64,000 bases of DNA, from NCBI RefSeq assembly GCF_932294415.1, contig NC_065545.1:18418857-18482856 (forward strand), given 5' to 3'. The notes below the pieces were generated by a model that worked only from the letters and a program-made list of their open reading frames with translations, made no database searches and had not been told where the DNA came from. The translations under genes and the position numbers were made by a program. This document shows, one piece after another, positions 1 through 10,836 of the stretch. Numbering within the stretch: the stretch's first letter is position 1; each line of letters starts with the position of its first letter. This stretch comes from Quercus robur. Taxonomy: Eukaryota; Streptophyta; Magnoliopsida; Fagales; Fagaceae.

Positions 1-232
1 AAAATCAAGTTTTGGACAGAACCAAGGTATTGCATGGTCCTCGGACTCAAACCTATGGGGAAACCAACTACTTATCAAAATCAAGTTTTGGACAGAACCA
101 AGGTATTGCATGGTTCTCGGACTCAAACCTATGGGAAAGCCAACTACTTATAAATATCAAGTTTTGGACAGAACCAAGGTATTGCATGGGCCTCGGACTC
201 AAACCTATGGGGAAACCAACTACTTTAAAGAA
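1..232. repeat. 76-bp tandem repeat, about three copies
   Basis: Three head-to-tail copies with a period of 76 bases. The marker GTTTTGGACAGAACCAAGG starts at 9, 85 and 161. The copies differ by a few substitutions and the array continues off the left edge. It lies in the non-coding 3' region of the LTR retrotransposon that fills 1-4559. It has no spacers and is not a CRISPR array. Confidence 0.9.
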
Positions 233-841
233 ACCTGGATACTAAGCAGGGCCTAACACTACATGTGACATCTCTGATAATGCCTATATCTTCATTGAAT
301 GAGGGTCAGACATGAATTCGAGGCTCTACAAGTGCAGGTAAGCTAACGTTCTGAAGCATGATTCTAGATATATCGCATGCAGAGCTGCTCATACATGTTA
401 AAACAATTAGTTCAAAATTCGTAAACAATAGTAAGTATCGGCAAGGGCAACTAACAAGTACCCAAAAGGAAAAAGGAAGAAAAGAATTTCATATACGTGT
501 TCAATAGGTTCAATCTACTAGCAGATTACAAAGTTTTCAAAGTGAAAAAGAAATAAGTTAATCGTTAAACTAAAAACAAATACAAAGCTTGGCCAGGGTT
601 TCTACTTCTTTAATTTTGCGTCAGCCACATCCTGGGAAGGCGAAACGGGATCAGTTTCGACGCCCTGGAGGATAGTCCCTTCTAGGGAAGGCTGAACAGG
701 GTCAGTGTCGGTACTCTTGGGGACCACAGTAAGGGGAATTGCCTGTAGGGGCTGGGCAAGTATGGCTGGCTCCTCAGTATTAGGCATTTGAGTTCCAACC
801 GCGGGCTCAGCAACCACTTTGGGTACCTCGGGATCCGTACG

Positions 842-1543
842 CTAAGATGTTTCTATCACATCCTGAAGTTCTCCCTCTTTGAGCGTCTCGCCAGGAGAGG
901 CGCCGACCTGTACGGTTTCCGATTGAGTGACCCCTTCCTCGGGTTGGTCGCTCACAGCCACGGAGCTGGTGGAGGTGGCCTCACGAATGGCTACAGGGTA
1001 GAATATGTTCTCCGCTTTCCACAAATCGAATGAAGCATTCACCCCAGCTTGCTTCAAGGCCTCTTCCCAAACCTGGGAGCAGTAAAGCCTGCACACTCCA
1101 GGAATCTGGGCTTTAAGGATGGCTTGGGTTTCAGCTACCCCCGCATTATAACCATCATCCTCGGCTGTTTCCTTGGCAGCCTCAGCCTCGTTTCTGGCAA
1201 ACTCAGCCTCCCGCTTGGCCCTTATGGCTTCGTCACGGGCATACTCCGCCACACCTTTGTCATGCTCTGCCGTGACCAGTTTTTTATTTAAATCCTTGAT
1301 CAGCTCTTTAGCTATTTGCAACTGATCCTCGGCTTCTAGCAGACGTTTTGTTTGGTCCTCGGCCTGTTTTTGGGCGCTAGCTAAACCCGCTGAGGCGCTA
1401 TCCCTTTCTCGGATAGCGTCTGTTAGGTCAGCCTTAGCCTTGGCGAGGTCCTCCTCAGAAGCTTGGAGAGTCCTCGCGGCCACTAAGCGCTTGGAGCGTT
1501 CATTCTCGGCCGCCTTACTCTTATTGTTCACCTTTTCCTCCAT
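842..1543 (-). CDS. Antisense coiled-coil ORF in the LTR element
   Basis: An open segment of about 233 residues inside the LTR retrotransposon. Roughly the first 150 residues are Ala/Glu/Lys/Arg-rich with a heptad-like pattern (repeated AKREAEFARNEAEAAKE-type runs), which predicts a long coiled coil. The last third is acidic and Ser/Thr/Glu-rich. It belongs to the same antisense block as the ORF at 2761-3297. I assign no enzymatic function. It is part of a broken element and not a host gene. Confidence 0.5.
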   Translation of the reverse strand: MEEKVNNKSKAAENERSKRLVAARTLQASEEDLAKAKADLTDAIRERDSASAGLASAQKQAEDQTKRLLEAEDQLQIAKELIKDLNKKLVTAEHDKGVAEYARDEAIRAKREAEFARNEAEAAKETAEDDGYNAGVAETQAILKAQIPGVCRLYCSQVWEEALKQAGVNASFDLWKAENIFYPVAIREATSTSSVAVSDQPEEGVTQSETVQVGASPGETLKEGELQDVIETS

Positions 1544-2760
1544 CCTATAGGTGGCCTGGAGAGCCTGGCAAGGGAGATAAATATATCGTTAATGACAAAT
1601 CGGGAGTGAGAGTTAATAAAGTTTTAGGTTTCAAGAAGCCTTACCATGCCCAAGTACCTCTTAGTACTGAGGAAGACCTCCTGCATCCTCATTTTCCTCA
1701 GTCCATCCACGTCAGTGGGAAGTAGCATGGTTCTCCCTAGTGCGTCTGCCACGTAGCCACCCTCGCCATCTCCAAGGTCCCTCATGGATGCAGTTTCCAG
1801 CAGTGGACCCCCGTGAAGCATTGGGGCAGGAATCCAGGCGCTTGGCGAGGACTGGGCCTCGATCCCCTTTCCCTTGCATTGGGAGGATTGGACTTCAGTC
1901 TCTTTACCCTTACTTTGGTGCCCAATCTTCAGTTGTTTTGTACGCGGAGCCTCCTCCTTCTCCTTAGAAGGTTGGGATTTTCCCCCATCCATGGTTTCCT
2001 TGCCCTTGGGGCTCCTCTTTCTCTTTGAATCAGTGCCTTCTGGCTAAGGAGGCAAAGTTGGTTGGGAGGGAGCAAGAAGTTTGGGGCGGGGGGATTGTGG
2101 CTGTGACTTGGTGGAAGATGACCTAGTCTGGACAGTCTGGGGCTGAGGTGGTGGGGAAGGAGCATTGGGTTGTGGCGTTCCTTGCGCATCCTTCTCTGGT
2201 TAACCCTCGAGGAGTTCGAATAGGGGGGTCGGGGGCTTTCTCTTGAGTCCCATCTCGGCTTGGGAAGAGGTGCCTACTGACGACAATTCTGCCTCGGACA
2301 AGGCTGAGTCACCTATATCACCAGAAGGATCCTCGGATTGGTTGGCTAGGTCAAACACCCCAAACCCTTCCTCGGGCTGATCTAACTCGCCTTCGTCCTC
2401 CGCTACTTGATGAGATGAGGAGGAGCCCACCAGTGGGATGCTCTTTGGGACAAATGGTACCTTGGAGATTAAAAATCCTGTCTCGACCACGGTAATTTTT
2501 AGAAGCCGAGGACGGTTGGCGCTGATCACGTGCCTTGCGTCCGCAAATGACTTCTGAACAGGAGGGTATCCTAATATTTTGTGAGCGGCTCGGAATTGAC
2601 CATCTCCGTCATTTACGAAAACTGCCGCTTGTAGAACAGTCTCCAAGTCCACCCGGTTGACTAAGTGAAAATGCCGTTGATAGGCGTGTGGATCTATAAA
2701 AGAAAAACATATATGCATGGTTAGTTACTGAACAACATCAGATTTGGATGGCGTAAAGGG

Positions 2761-3297
2761 TCAGCGCCCTTCCATTCCCAATACCCCACCTGGTTCTCCT
2801 TCTACTATGGGGCACGGATCGCCATCGTGCCATTCACCAGAGACGATAAGGAAATCCTTGTTTAATCCCTTGTTGGAATCAGAGAGGCATTGGATTAGTC
2901 GAACCCTCTCGTCTCTCGTCTTCATGTAGTAGGATTTCCCCTTCAAATTTTGGAGATTATAGCACCAATTCACGTCATGGTGGGTCAGTCTTAGCCCCAT
3001 CTTTTCGTTTAAAGCATCCACGCAACCCAGAATCCTAAACATGTTGCCGGCACACTGGGTAGGGGCTAATCGGAAGTGCTTGAGGTAACCCCTCGTTATC
3101 GGCCCCATAGGGATTCTCATACCCCCCTCTACGAAGGCGAGGACGGGAATTACTACCTCGCCTGTTTCCCTCTTATAGTGCCACTCCCCCATCTTACAAT
3201 TCCTCAGACTTACGTTGGGAGGAATCCTGTAATCGGCGATGAACAAGTTCATCGCCTCTTCCGTGTCGACTAATTTCCTCAGTCTCGATTTAGCCAT
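2761..3297 (-). CDS. Antisense ORF resembling the Transposase_28 (PF04195) family
   Basis: An open segment of about 178 residues. The stretch beginning VEGGMRIPMGPITRGYLKHF, followed by a conserved Leu/Pro/Asn-rich block, resembles the plant family catalogued as 'putative gypsy type transposon' (Transposase_28). That assignment is from recalled motif similarity, not a search. Despite the name, the family has no proven transposase activity. It is usually found in Ty3/gypsy elements as extra, often antisense, ORFs, which agrees with its opposite orientation to the LTR at 3833-4559. It belongs to a fossil element. Confidence 0.5.
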   Translation of the reverse strand: MAKSRLRKLVDTEEAMNLFIADYRIPPNVSLRNCKMGEWHYKRETGEVVIPVLAFVEGGMRIPMGPITRGYLKHFRLAPTQCAGNMFRILGCVDALNEKMGLRLTHHDVNWCYNLQNLKGKSYYMKTRDERVRLIQCLSDSNKGLNKDFLIVSGEWHDGDPCPIVEGEPGGVLGMEGR

Positions 3298-3832
3298 TTC
3301 TATGATTCACTAAACAAACTCAACCAGCAACGGGAGAAAAAAGAGAACCAGAGAAAAATAAACCTAGAAAAGAAAAAGCACGAGTTAATGGAGGTAGGGA
3401 ACTTACATAAAAGAGGAAAGACGCTTCGGATAGGCTTTTTGTGCTGGAGATAGACTTGAGTTTGGACGAAAGTTCAGATGAACCCAGGGTGTACGCGCTA
3501 GAACTCTTAAGTGCAAAACTGAAGAGGCGGATCCGTTCCAAAAAGTCATTTATACTTTCTAGGGTAACTGCACAAATTTTCCCGCCCATAAAGACCAAGG
3601 AATCACCACTGTTTGATCTTCATCATGCCGTAGAACGTGGGAAACACAGAGCCGCCCGTATTTAATGAGGCCACGTTTTACCTTCTAGGGACTCCAGGAA
3701 CATGTCTCGGGCAGATGAAAAGTCTCGGGAACCGGTAGGTGACAAGAATTGACAGGCATTGACAGATGTCTGATGTCATCAAAACCCTCCTATCCGTCCG
3801 AGGAGCCGGATAGTAGGATTTTGAGGGGCTAT

Positions 3833-4559
3833 TGCGGAGCCAGGGAACTTATGATCCGGCCCACGCTCTATTAGGGCTCGGGCCCATGCCGAGGAGGGTG
3901 CGTGCCGAAGACGAATGGGGAAAGGCCCAAGTGTCAAGGGGAACAGCCGAGGACGACCCTGTCCTCGGCACTCCAGGACTTCAGGGGGAAGAGCAACGTC
4001 TCGATGAAGGCTGCCCCCAAAAAGCCCCCTGAAGGAAGTGCGAGTAGAATGGGACCCATATGGGGGTATGGTGCAAAACTGGTTCAAGGTAAATACGTCC
4101 CCTCCGCATTAAATGCACCCGCTAGCGTCCTGACCATGTTAATGAGAAAAGACGCCTGGACAGGGTGACTTCGATCATCGCAACTAACAGAAAGCAAGGA
4201 GGGACAGCTGATGGGACGTGTACAGAAGTGGGCACCTGCCTGACTAACAAGTGGAGGGCTAAGATCAACCAAAAAGGGCTATATAATGTAAAGATAAAGA
4301 AGGGCTATATAATGTAAAGATTAGTGCACCAAGAAAGAGGCTGGGAAAAATGGCCAAAAACCAGAGCCTCCCAGCCCGCCTCCAGGAGAAAGACTCCTAG
4401 GGCGAACGCGATTTAACTATGTATGAACGCCACGAAAAACCCACCGTCTGGTGACTAAGGCCTAGCCTTTCAAACTCACGCTCTATAAATGATATTGTTT
4501 GGGCCTTTTTATGTGCGAACCCAACACTACTATGGGTCGTCCCAAATCGTGTCCTTACA
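3833..4559 (+). repeat. 3' LTR of the Tat-like element
   Basis: About 727 bp with TG...CA ends (TGCGGAGCC to GTCCTTACA), placed just after a purine tract. It contains CTATATAATG twice in a local 30-base duplication (around 4277 and 4308), a plausible TATA region. The part from ACAAGTGGA to TATATAATGTAA, and TTGTTTGGGCCTTTTTA near the end, resemble the solo LTR at 59704-60515, so the two belong to related families. The left boundary is inferred from the purine tract and could be off by a few bases. Confidence 0.65.
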
Positions 4560-6040
4560 AACTCTTTTTTATATTATTAATTCTCCAACTTATTGTTACA
4601 CTTTCTCTAACTTTAATTTCTCCCTACATTTTACATTTTACATTTTCATCTCCCCACTAATATCTACCTTAATAGTACTATTCCTCTATCCATTTATCTT
4701 CCTTCATTTTGGCTCTTCTTATTCTTATCCTCTTACTATAAATCTAACATTCTTTATTCCATTTTATGCATAGTTTTCTCACACAAAAAATAAAGTTATT
4801 TTTCTATCTCTCTACATTTACCACTTTTGAATTTACATGTTAGTTTGCTTTCTTGACATTAGAGCATCAGCCAACACCTTTTGCTCTTGTGACTTTTACA
4901 CATTGGCTATTAGATATCTTTCTTGGCATTTACACGCCTAAATCTAAGTGGTTCCCATTAAGTTTAAGTGAATAAATAAATTATTTATTGTTGAATAGAA
5001 ATAAATAATAAAAATTAAATAAATCATTAAAATTTTAAATTTAAATGGATATACATTCATTTAAAGCTTTGCTTATTGGAAAGTTAGAGAATGACACATG
5101 GCATATCATAGTAGCAGAAATATTTCATACCAGAACCATCTTAAATTAAGATGATAAACATAGACTTGATGAGAAAAACTTCCAACATATGCAAGCACTT
5201 AGGTCCATTGTATTCCACCTTGAGGAAAAGTAAACCTCCAAAAAGGCAGCCTTGTATTCGAATTTAGTACATTTACTATATTGCCACAGTGTTTTCCAGC
5301 AAAAAAAAATGGTGTATGTGCCTCCATTTACACTTTCAATGCCCATACAATTCTAATCTAAACATAATAAACTAAAGAAGTTCCACTAACACTATCAAAT
5401 TTGAGCAAAATATACAAAATAATTGAAATTAATGGCCCATTCATGTAAGTGAGAAAATAGAAAGATAAAAACCAAAAGATAATGAGCAAAACCCAAAATG
5501 CGAGTATAGTTACACCAAATTATCCAAATCATGCTATGTAATAAAATAACACTATATTCTTATATACTATTTTTATATTGCAATTGTGGATAACATTTAT
5601 CTATATATATAATATAATATTGCAACTTAAAAACACAAATCTAAATTGCATCAACTCAAAAGAGAATTCTAAATATCACAAAAATTCATCAACATAAAGT
5701 GGAGATACAAAAAATAAAAAATCCACCAAAAAGAAAAAACATGAGAGAGAGAGAGAGAGAGATAACCCTTTTTTTTTTTGCATGAGAAAATATGTATAGA
5801 ATGAGGCAGAAAAGGAAATTTATAGTTAAAGGATGGGTATAAGAAGAGTTAAAACAAAAGGAAGATGAAGGGATAAATGAAGAGGTTAAGAGTAGTGGAG
5901 AAACGAATAGGTAAAATGGAGGGGAAAATGTTAGTGAAAATGTAACAGTAAGGTACAAAATTAATATGAAGAAGAAGAGTCAAGAAATAAGAGAAAAATG
6001 GTTGGAAATAAGTGAGTGTGGGGTAACTAATGTGGCCTAA
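4560..6040. mobile_element. Non-autonomous element with long inverted arms, split by the LTR element
   Basis: The reverse complement of about 5740-6010 matches about 4560-4825 over roughly 250 bases. Shared blocks include ATTATTAATT..TTACA, CCATTTATCTTCCTTCATTTT-like and TCTTATTC..CCTCTTACTATAAAT-like segments. The right arm extends about 60-70 bases further out (to about 6040) with no partner on the left, where the LTR ends at 4559. The LTR element therefore appears to have inserted into the left arm, and the outer tip lies beyond the window. The 4830-5740 interior is AT-rich with no coding signal. Long arms without a transposase suggest a MULE-type or foldback element, but the superfamily is not proven. 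Confidence 0.6.
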
Positions 6041-7000
6041 TCAGAGCGTAGTAACAATAAATACTACGTTTCAGCTTTTAGATATATTTATATATATATA
6101 TATATAGTTTGCGAATTGTGATAATTCAAAAGAAACATAAGACTTGAAAACTACTTTAAAAAAAAAAAAAAAAAAAGAGTTGTTGAGGCGACTGTTTCAT
6201 CTATTAAGGCAATAACTTCCTAGGGAGCCATATTGTAGCACCATCTATGTGCGATACTGAATTTATTTTTTTTAGGCAATTAGAATTTATTATGAAGGCA
6301 ACCATTGCCCACCTTCATAAGCCACCATAACTCATGATTTTTTTTTCAGTATAACATCCGATATGCATGTTAAAGCACAAAGAAAACAAGGTTGTTTTTA
6401 TTTTATTTTTTGTAACAACGGACGAAGGGGATTTGAATCTTGGATGTCTATGTTAAAAACACAAAGAGGTGCCAATTGAATTACAAGACTCTTGGCAAAG
6501 AAAACAAAATTGTGGCAACATTTTGATTTGTTTTAACAATCATGCACTCAAAATGTTAGCAAAAGCATAACTTTTAAGGCGAATATAAAAGTTGTAATGA
6601 AACAATATTGATGTAATAAATTGAGTTTTTCTAGAACTATAATTTTTGTATTACAACTCTTGTCACAATTTTGATATGACTAACAAGTAAGGGTTGTTTA
6701 CCACTTTCACATGAATCCTTCTCTTTTTTATCTATTAGGCTACCCTTCATAATTGATACATTAGTCATAACACAAAAGTTATATCGAGGCTTTCTCTAAT
6801 AAATTGGGATTTCAATATGCTCAAACTCTATGAGTAGTTGTTGAAGAAAAAATAAAAGAATGTTAATTTATTAAGTCGAGAAGTATTGTCGTAATTAAAT
6901 ACCATAGCGACTCTCATCAAGAACATGTTACTGAAACGACATTGTTCTTGTCCTCACCGGTTAACTACCCTTTCCCGCGACCAACCCATTTATTCCCACT
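6041..7000. other. AT-rich intergenic stretch
   Basis: Contains a short (TA)n run near 6086-6105, a poly-A run near 6157-6176 and no ORF or repeat I recognise. It forms the upstream region of the gene starting at 7069. There is no clear TATA box close to that start; the leader just upstream (about 6945-7060) is C/T-rich. Confidence 0.6.
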
Positions 7001-7068
7001 CCAACTTTTTTTTTTCTCGAGAAACTGACAGAAAATAAGAAACCCAGACCCAAAAAATTTCCAAAACC

Positions 7069-10000
7069 ATGAGGTCCTTGTATTCTACTCTACCAACTAC
7101 TACACTTATCCCAAACAGTAATCCTCATACATCACTCTCAGCTACCTCTCCCGTCCTCTACTTCCCTCTCTCACTTCAACCAATTCAGCCTCTTAGGCAT
7201 TCACTTACTGTTCTAAAATCACGGTCTCATCCAAACCCAATAACCAATGGGTATGAAGATGAAGAAGAAGAAGAAGACCCAGATGGCCAAAATGCTCAAG
7301 TTGAAGACTTGAGGGTCCCAGACCATTGGTTGGACCCCTCCAAGGCTTTGGAGGTATTAACTTTTTCCAATTTCTTCATACCCCATTTTCCTCTTCAACT
7401 TATAGAATTTGTTTTCAATATCAGTTTACTAGCTTAGTGTGCATTGCTTTTATATTTTTTTCCCCATTTTAATCATCATGGTATTGTAAATCTGTAATGT
7501 TGGATTGTTGGGTAGTGACCATAAAAATTTAGGGATATTCATAGAATGATGAAGGGTGGATTTTTTTATTTATTATTAATTGATTATTTAAAAGATTAAT
7601 AATGTTTTTTAACGGTTAATAATGAAAATTTTATAAGGCTAGACCAACTGTGCTTTATGGTACTAAATGTTGAGCTATTAAGAAGAACATATTCATAAAA
7701 TTAGTATTGCTGAAACAAGAATGTTAAAATGGACAAGTTGAAATATAAGGAAAGATAATATTCAAAATGAGGAAATCAAGATAAGGGTGGCGCTTATTAA
7801 TGAAAAGAGGAGGGAGGGTAACTTGAGATGGTTTAGTCATGTTTAGAGTAGAGCAATTAATGCACCAGCTTATTCACTCTCTCTTCCCCCCGCCCCCCCC
7901 CCCCCCCCCCCCCCAAAAAGAAAGGAGAGAGATGTCCCGTCCCTTCTTTATGCACATCCATATACATAGCCAAACACAAAGGTGTACAATCCGGTCCAAA
8001 TCTGTGGTTCTTTAAGTTCATTCACTGTAGGTTCTCTTACTTGCTCTAGTGGCTGGCAAACGCCAACCAAGAGGGGAGAACGAATGGCTCAGGAATCGAC
8101 TGTTCTAAGCGGACTCGTGAAGCTGCTGCTTGGATTATCGTAGAATAAGATGAGCCATCTTAGGAAATGACTTCACTTAATAGACAGATGCTGCAGCTGC
8201 GAGGTAAGGGAGTAACTTGTCTGGTCTTGTGGTGCACTCACTCCCGTTACGAGAATGAAATGACGCCCCAGCTCGACTCGTGACCAAGACTCCTTACAAC
8301 TTGCACCAATAGCGGCACTGAGCGGCCGAAGATTTCTAAAAAAGGCAACCCAGCTGCCCCTCCCCCCTAGCCGCCTACCTACTCGTGTTCGTAGCTCGAT
8401 CGGAGGTCAAGAGTGTGGTCCAACGAAAAAACAGAAGTCATCCGTATCAAGTGATGCGTGAATTGCTTAGTAGTACTTCGCCACTACCGTAGCTGGGGGA
8501 AATAGCTTAATGGTAGAGCATAGCCTTGCCAAGGCTGAGGTTGAGGGTTCAAGTCCCTCCTTCCGCTCCTGGCTTCGTCGTTTAGTGGTAATGAGTGGAG
8601 TAGGCAGCAAGTGGAGTGCATAGTGAGTTGATTCAAGTTTAGGGAACGCAAAATGATAGAGAATGACAAAAATAACATTAACTAAACTAGTAAAAAGGAC
8701 ATGTTAATTAAGGAAGTAACATAGAATATGACTTAGGATAGAATAGAATGGCCAAAAAGAATACATGTGGTAGACCTTGACTAGTATGTTGAGGATCCAT
8801 AATCAACCCCAAAATTTTGGAACTAAGGCTTGGTTGTGGTGGCAAAAATACTTCCCTTGGGAGTGAAATACCCAATTAGAAATCAGACTTCCTAAGCTAG
8901 GCAGCTCTATGTCTTTTGAAGCATGGATCTTTTATGTGTTGCTGTTTGTATTGCCTTGATCAGCTGATTTTATTGCTGTTATAGCTAGACCACAGCTATC
9001 AGAGCCATCAATAACCAACAATCATCAAGCTGTGTCCTTGAAATTCTAACAGCCATACACGGTAGTAGGCACTTGAGTTTGAGGTAAAATTTGGTTCTTT
9101 GGGAAGGTGGATGGGTTGCTGTTTCAGTAGCACTGCTGTTCAAGGTTTCAAATTGTTTTTAAGAAGAATATTTGATTGATGTATCATATTATCTTTGGAT
9201 CAACTATGATTCAGTGAGGTTCATTGGAAATTCTTCGTCTTCCACCATTGAGAGAACAGCCCTGTTTGCAGAAAATATAGCTAGGAGGTGCTGCCTTTAC
9301 TTTTACATAGACAAGGAGATATGGTGTTATTTTTCTGTTTCATCTAATAGTTTTCTATGCAAACCAAAATTTTCCACAATGGGAGCCATTTAAGTATGAA
9401 ACACACCCAATGTACTCAATGATTTGGCTTGATTGAAACTGATAGAGCTAGATCACCTGTTAGTAGGCAGGCATCTCTCATCATTTGACTACAGTGCTTT
9501 ACCTCTCAAATTTTATAATTTTGTCCTACAAAATCTCTAGTTGCTAGCTATCTCAGGGACAAAGTGTCCAACATTACTGTCAATTTTGCATCACATGGGA
9601 TGGAAGAATTATTGTTGTGTTCCACCTCGATCTGGAATTCTTTTGAATGATTTATAATCAATCTTTTAATAGTTCAAATGCTATGAAATGCTTATTTATG
9701 GGAAGGAGATTATTGTATTTACTTTTGAGATTTTCATTGTAATTTATTTAAAATGATTATTAACCATTTGAATGCTTATGCACAATTTAGGCTTTAGTGA
9801 TACTGATTGACATTCCAGCATCTATTTCAGGAATCAGAGTGGCTCAGGATTACCCTGCATAAATGGTTGGATGATGAGTATTGTCCAGAAGAAACCAATG
9901 TGGAAATCAGCAAGGTTGCTGCCAATTCATACTACAAATCTTTGCTAGAGAAACAAACAGACCTGGGCGAGATTTTGTTGAAGATGGCTCGAGAGTTACA

Positions 10001-10091
10001 ATCAATCTCATACCAAGAAAGTTTTCATGGGGCATTCTCCTCAGCAAACGCAGCAGTGAACTTAATTGCCCAACGTATAGAACAGGTCTAG
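7069..10091 (+). CDS. Small plastid-type conserved protein, two exons
   Basis: Exon 1 is 7069-7353 and exon 2 is 9831-10091 (stop TAG). The intron has GT..AG borders (GAG|GTATTA and TATTTCAG|GAATC) and phase 0, giving 181 residues. The first 55 or so residues are Ser/Thr/Pro/Leu-rich and poor in acidic residues, as in a chloroplast transit peptide; an acidic run (EDEEEEEDPD) follows. The C-terminal 95 residues (WLDPSKALEESEW to the end) look like a conserved soluble helical domain with no membrane segment. The ATG chosen is first in frame after an in-frame C/T- and A-rich leader. I do not recognise a named function. The exon join is clean and both halves read as one domain, so I regard it as a real host gene. 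The 2.5-kb intron carries a mitochondrial insert. Confidence 0.8.
7870..8600. other. Nuclear insert of mitochondrial DNA (NUMT)
   Basis: This block has a more balanced base composition than the surrounding AT-rich intron and contains a near-complete plant mitochondrial tRNA-Gly gene at 8496-8567. The adjoining sequence (about 7920-8495) lacks nuclear repeat features and looks like mitochondrial intergenic DNA. A poly-C run (about 7891-7913) marks the left side. Exact borders cannot be fixed by eye. It lies wholly inside intron 1 of the plastid-type protein gene. Confidence 0.65.
8496..8567 (+). tRNA. trnG: Mitochondrial-type tRNA-Gly (GCC) relic in the nuclear insert
   Basis: The 72-nt segment folds as a tRNA: D-arm region TAGCTTAATGGTAGAGCATA, anticodon loop TTGCCAA (anticodon GCC), and T-arm GAGGG TTCAAGT CCCTC. 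It matches plant mitochondrial trnG(GCC) as I recall it. The second base is G where the mitochondrial gene has C, so the second acceptor pair is lost. It is embedded in an intron as part of organellar DNA and is probably not a working nuclear tRNA gene. Confidence 0.8.
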
Positions 10092-10145
10092 TTGTTTAAC
10101 CAGTTGGGTTCTGAACATAACTAACTTCTGTTTAATTGGAAAAAT

Positions 10146-10222
10146 TATTTGTGCCTTCACTTATGAAGTTGATTTTGTGCCTTCACTTATTTGTGCCTTC
10201 ACTTATGAAGTTGATTTTGTGC
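10146..10222. repeat. Short tandem duplication downstream of the plastid-type gene
   Basis: The phrase TTTGTGCCTTCACTTATGAA, with a following GTTGATTTTGTGC, recurs within about 80 bases, with a partial copy between. It lies in the 3' region of the gene ending at 10091. Confidence 0.7.
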
Positions 10223-10577
10223 TATTCAATGTTAAGCAGAATTTTCTAATTGCAAACTTTGAGAGTATTGAAGACAGGATAGCTAAAAAGGCCTCCTTCA
10301 TGTGTGTTATTTGAAAGAATTAAATCCAAAGTGTACATATATAGGGTTAAGTTCATCTATATAATATCTAAGCTAAGACATAGTATTTATTGTTGCTACG
10401 CTCCTATTGAGCCACATCAGCATAGCACTTTTGTCTATTTGGTCCATTTCGGTCCATTTGGTCCAATTTGGTCCATTTCAGTGTACTTATTTAAGAACAG
10501 AAAAAGATAGATTTGGCCCATTTGGGTTAAAAGACCTATTCTAAATCCAAATTTATTAAAAACTATAGATCTCAAAC

Positions 10578-10676
10578 TAATAAACTATAATAAGATGCAA
10601 CCGTTTTGTCAAGATTGGTTGGGCATAATAAACTATAATAAGATGCAACCATTTTGTCAAGATTGGTTGGGCATAA
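10578..10676. repeat. Tandem duplication, about 48 bp, two copies
   Basis: AATAAACTATAATAAGATGC followed by AACC(G/A)TTTTGTCAAG and ATTGGTTGGGCAT occurs twice back to back, with one difference. It has no coding content. Confidence 0.85.
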
Positions 10677-10836
10677 TCTCTTTATATAGTTTGCTAAAAA
10701 TACTTATTGATATAATGTATTCAAATAGAGCTACAGATCAATAATCTTTTAAATCCTTTACGAATTGGTAGAGCCAAAAACAATGCTTGGCTGTGTAACT
10801 TCCACTCAGCACTATCAAATTAAACTTCCACATGGC

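Larger units (their letters stand above)
1..4559 (+). mobile_element. Ty3/gypsy LTR retrotransposon, Tat-like, 3' part
   Basis: This is the right-hand part of an LTR element whose left part lies outside the window. Its parts are a 76-bp tandem array (1-232), a block of open frames all on the minus strand (about 600-3300), a purine tract (GAGGGG at 3823-3828) and an LTR (3833-4559). A purine tract directly before the LTR, and no primer-binding site there, indicate a plus-strand element seen at its 3' end. The open frames are therefore antisense to it. Antisense frames between pol and the 3' LTR are known in the Tat lineage. No gag, protease, reverse transcriptase or integrase is visible here. 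It is a fossil with several breaks in the antisense block. Its age cannot be estimated because only one LTR is present. Confidence 0.75.

Noticed and set aside
1-232. Direct repeats that might suggest a CRISPR array
   Set aside because: The 76-base units are contiguous with no unique spacers, and the context is a plant LTR retrotransposon.
5689-5958. Minus-strand ORF, Phe/Ser/Leu-rich, resembling a membrane protein
   Set aside because: It lies in the right arm of an inverted-repeat element and mirrors a similar plus-strand ORF at 4489-4773. The hydrophobic reading is produced by T-rich arm sequence.
7891-7913. Poly-C run as a regulatory or telomere-like feature
   Set aside because: It is a single homopolymer run at the edge of the organellar insert, with no repeat unit.
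8496-8567. Functional nuclear tRNA-Gly gene
   Set aside because: The sequence matches the mitochondrial rather than the nuclear type, lies in an intron within organellar DNA and has an acceptor-stem mismatch.
8484-8678. Minus-strand ORF with a 'RRDLNPQPQPW' motif
   Set aside because: It is the complement of the mitochondrial tRNA-Gly sequence; this motif is a common artefact of translating tRNA genes.
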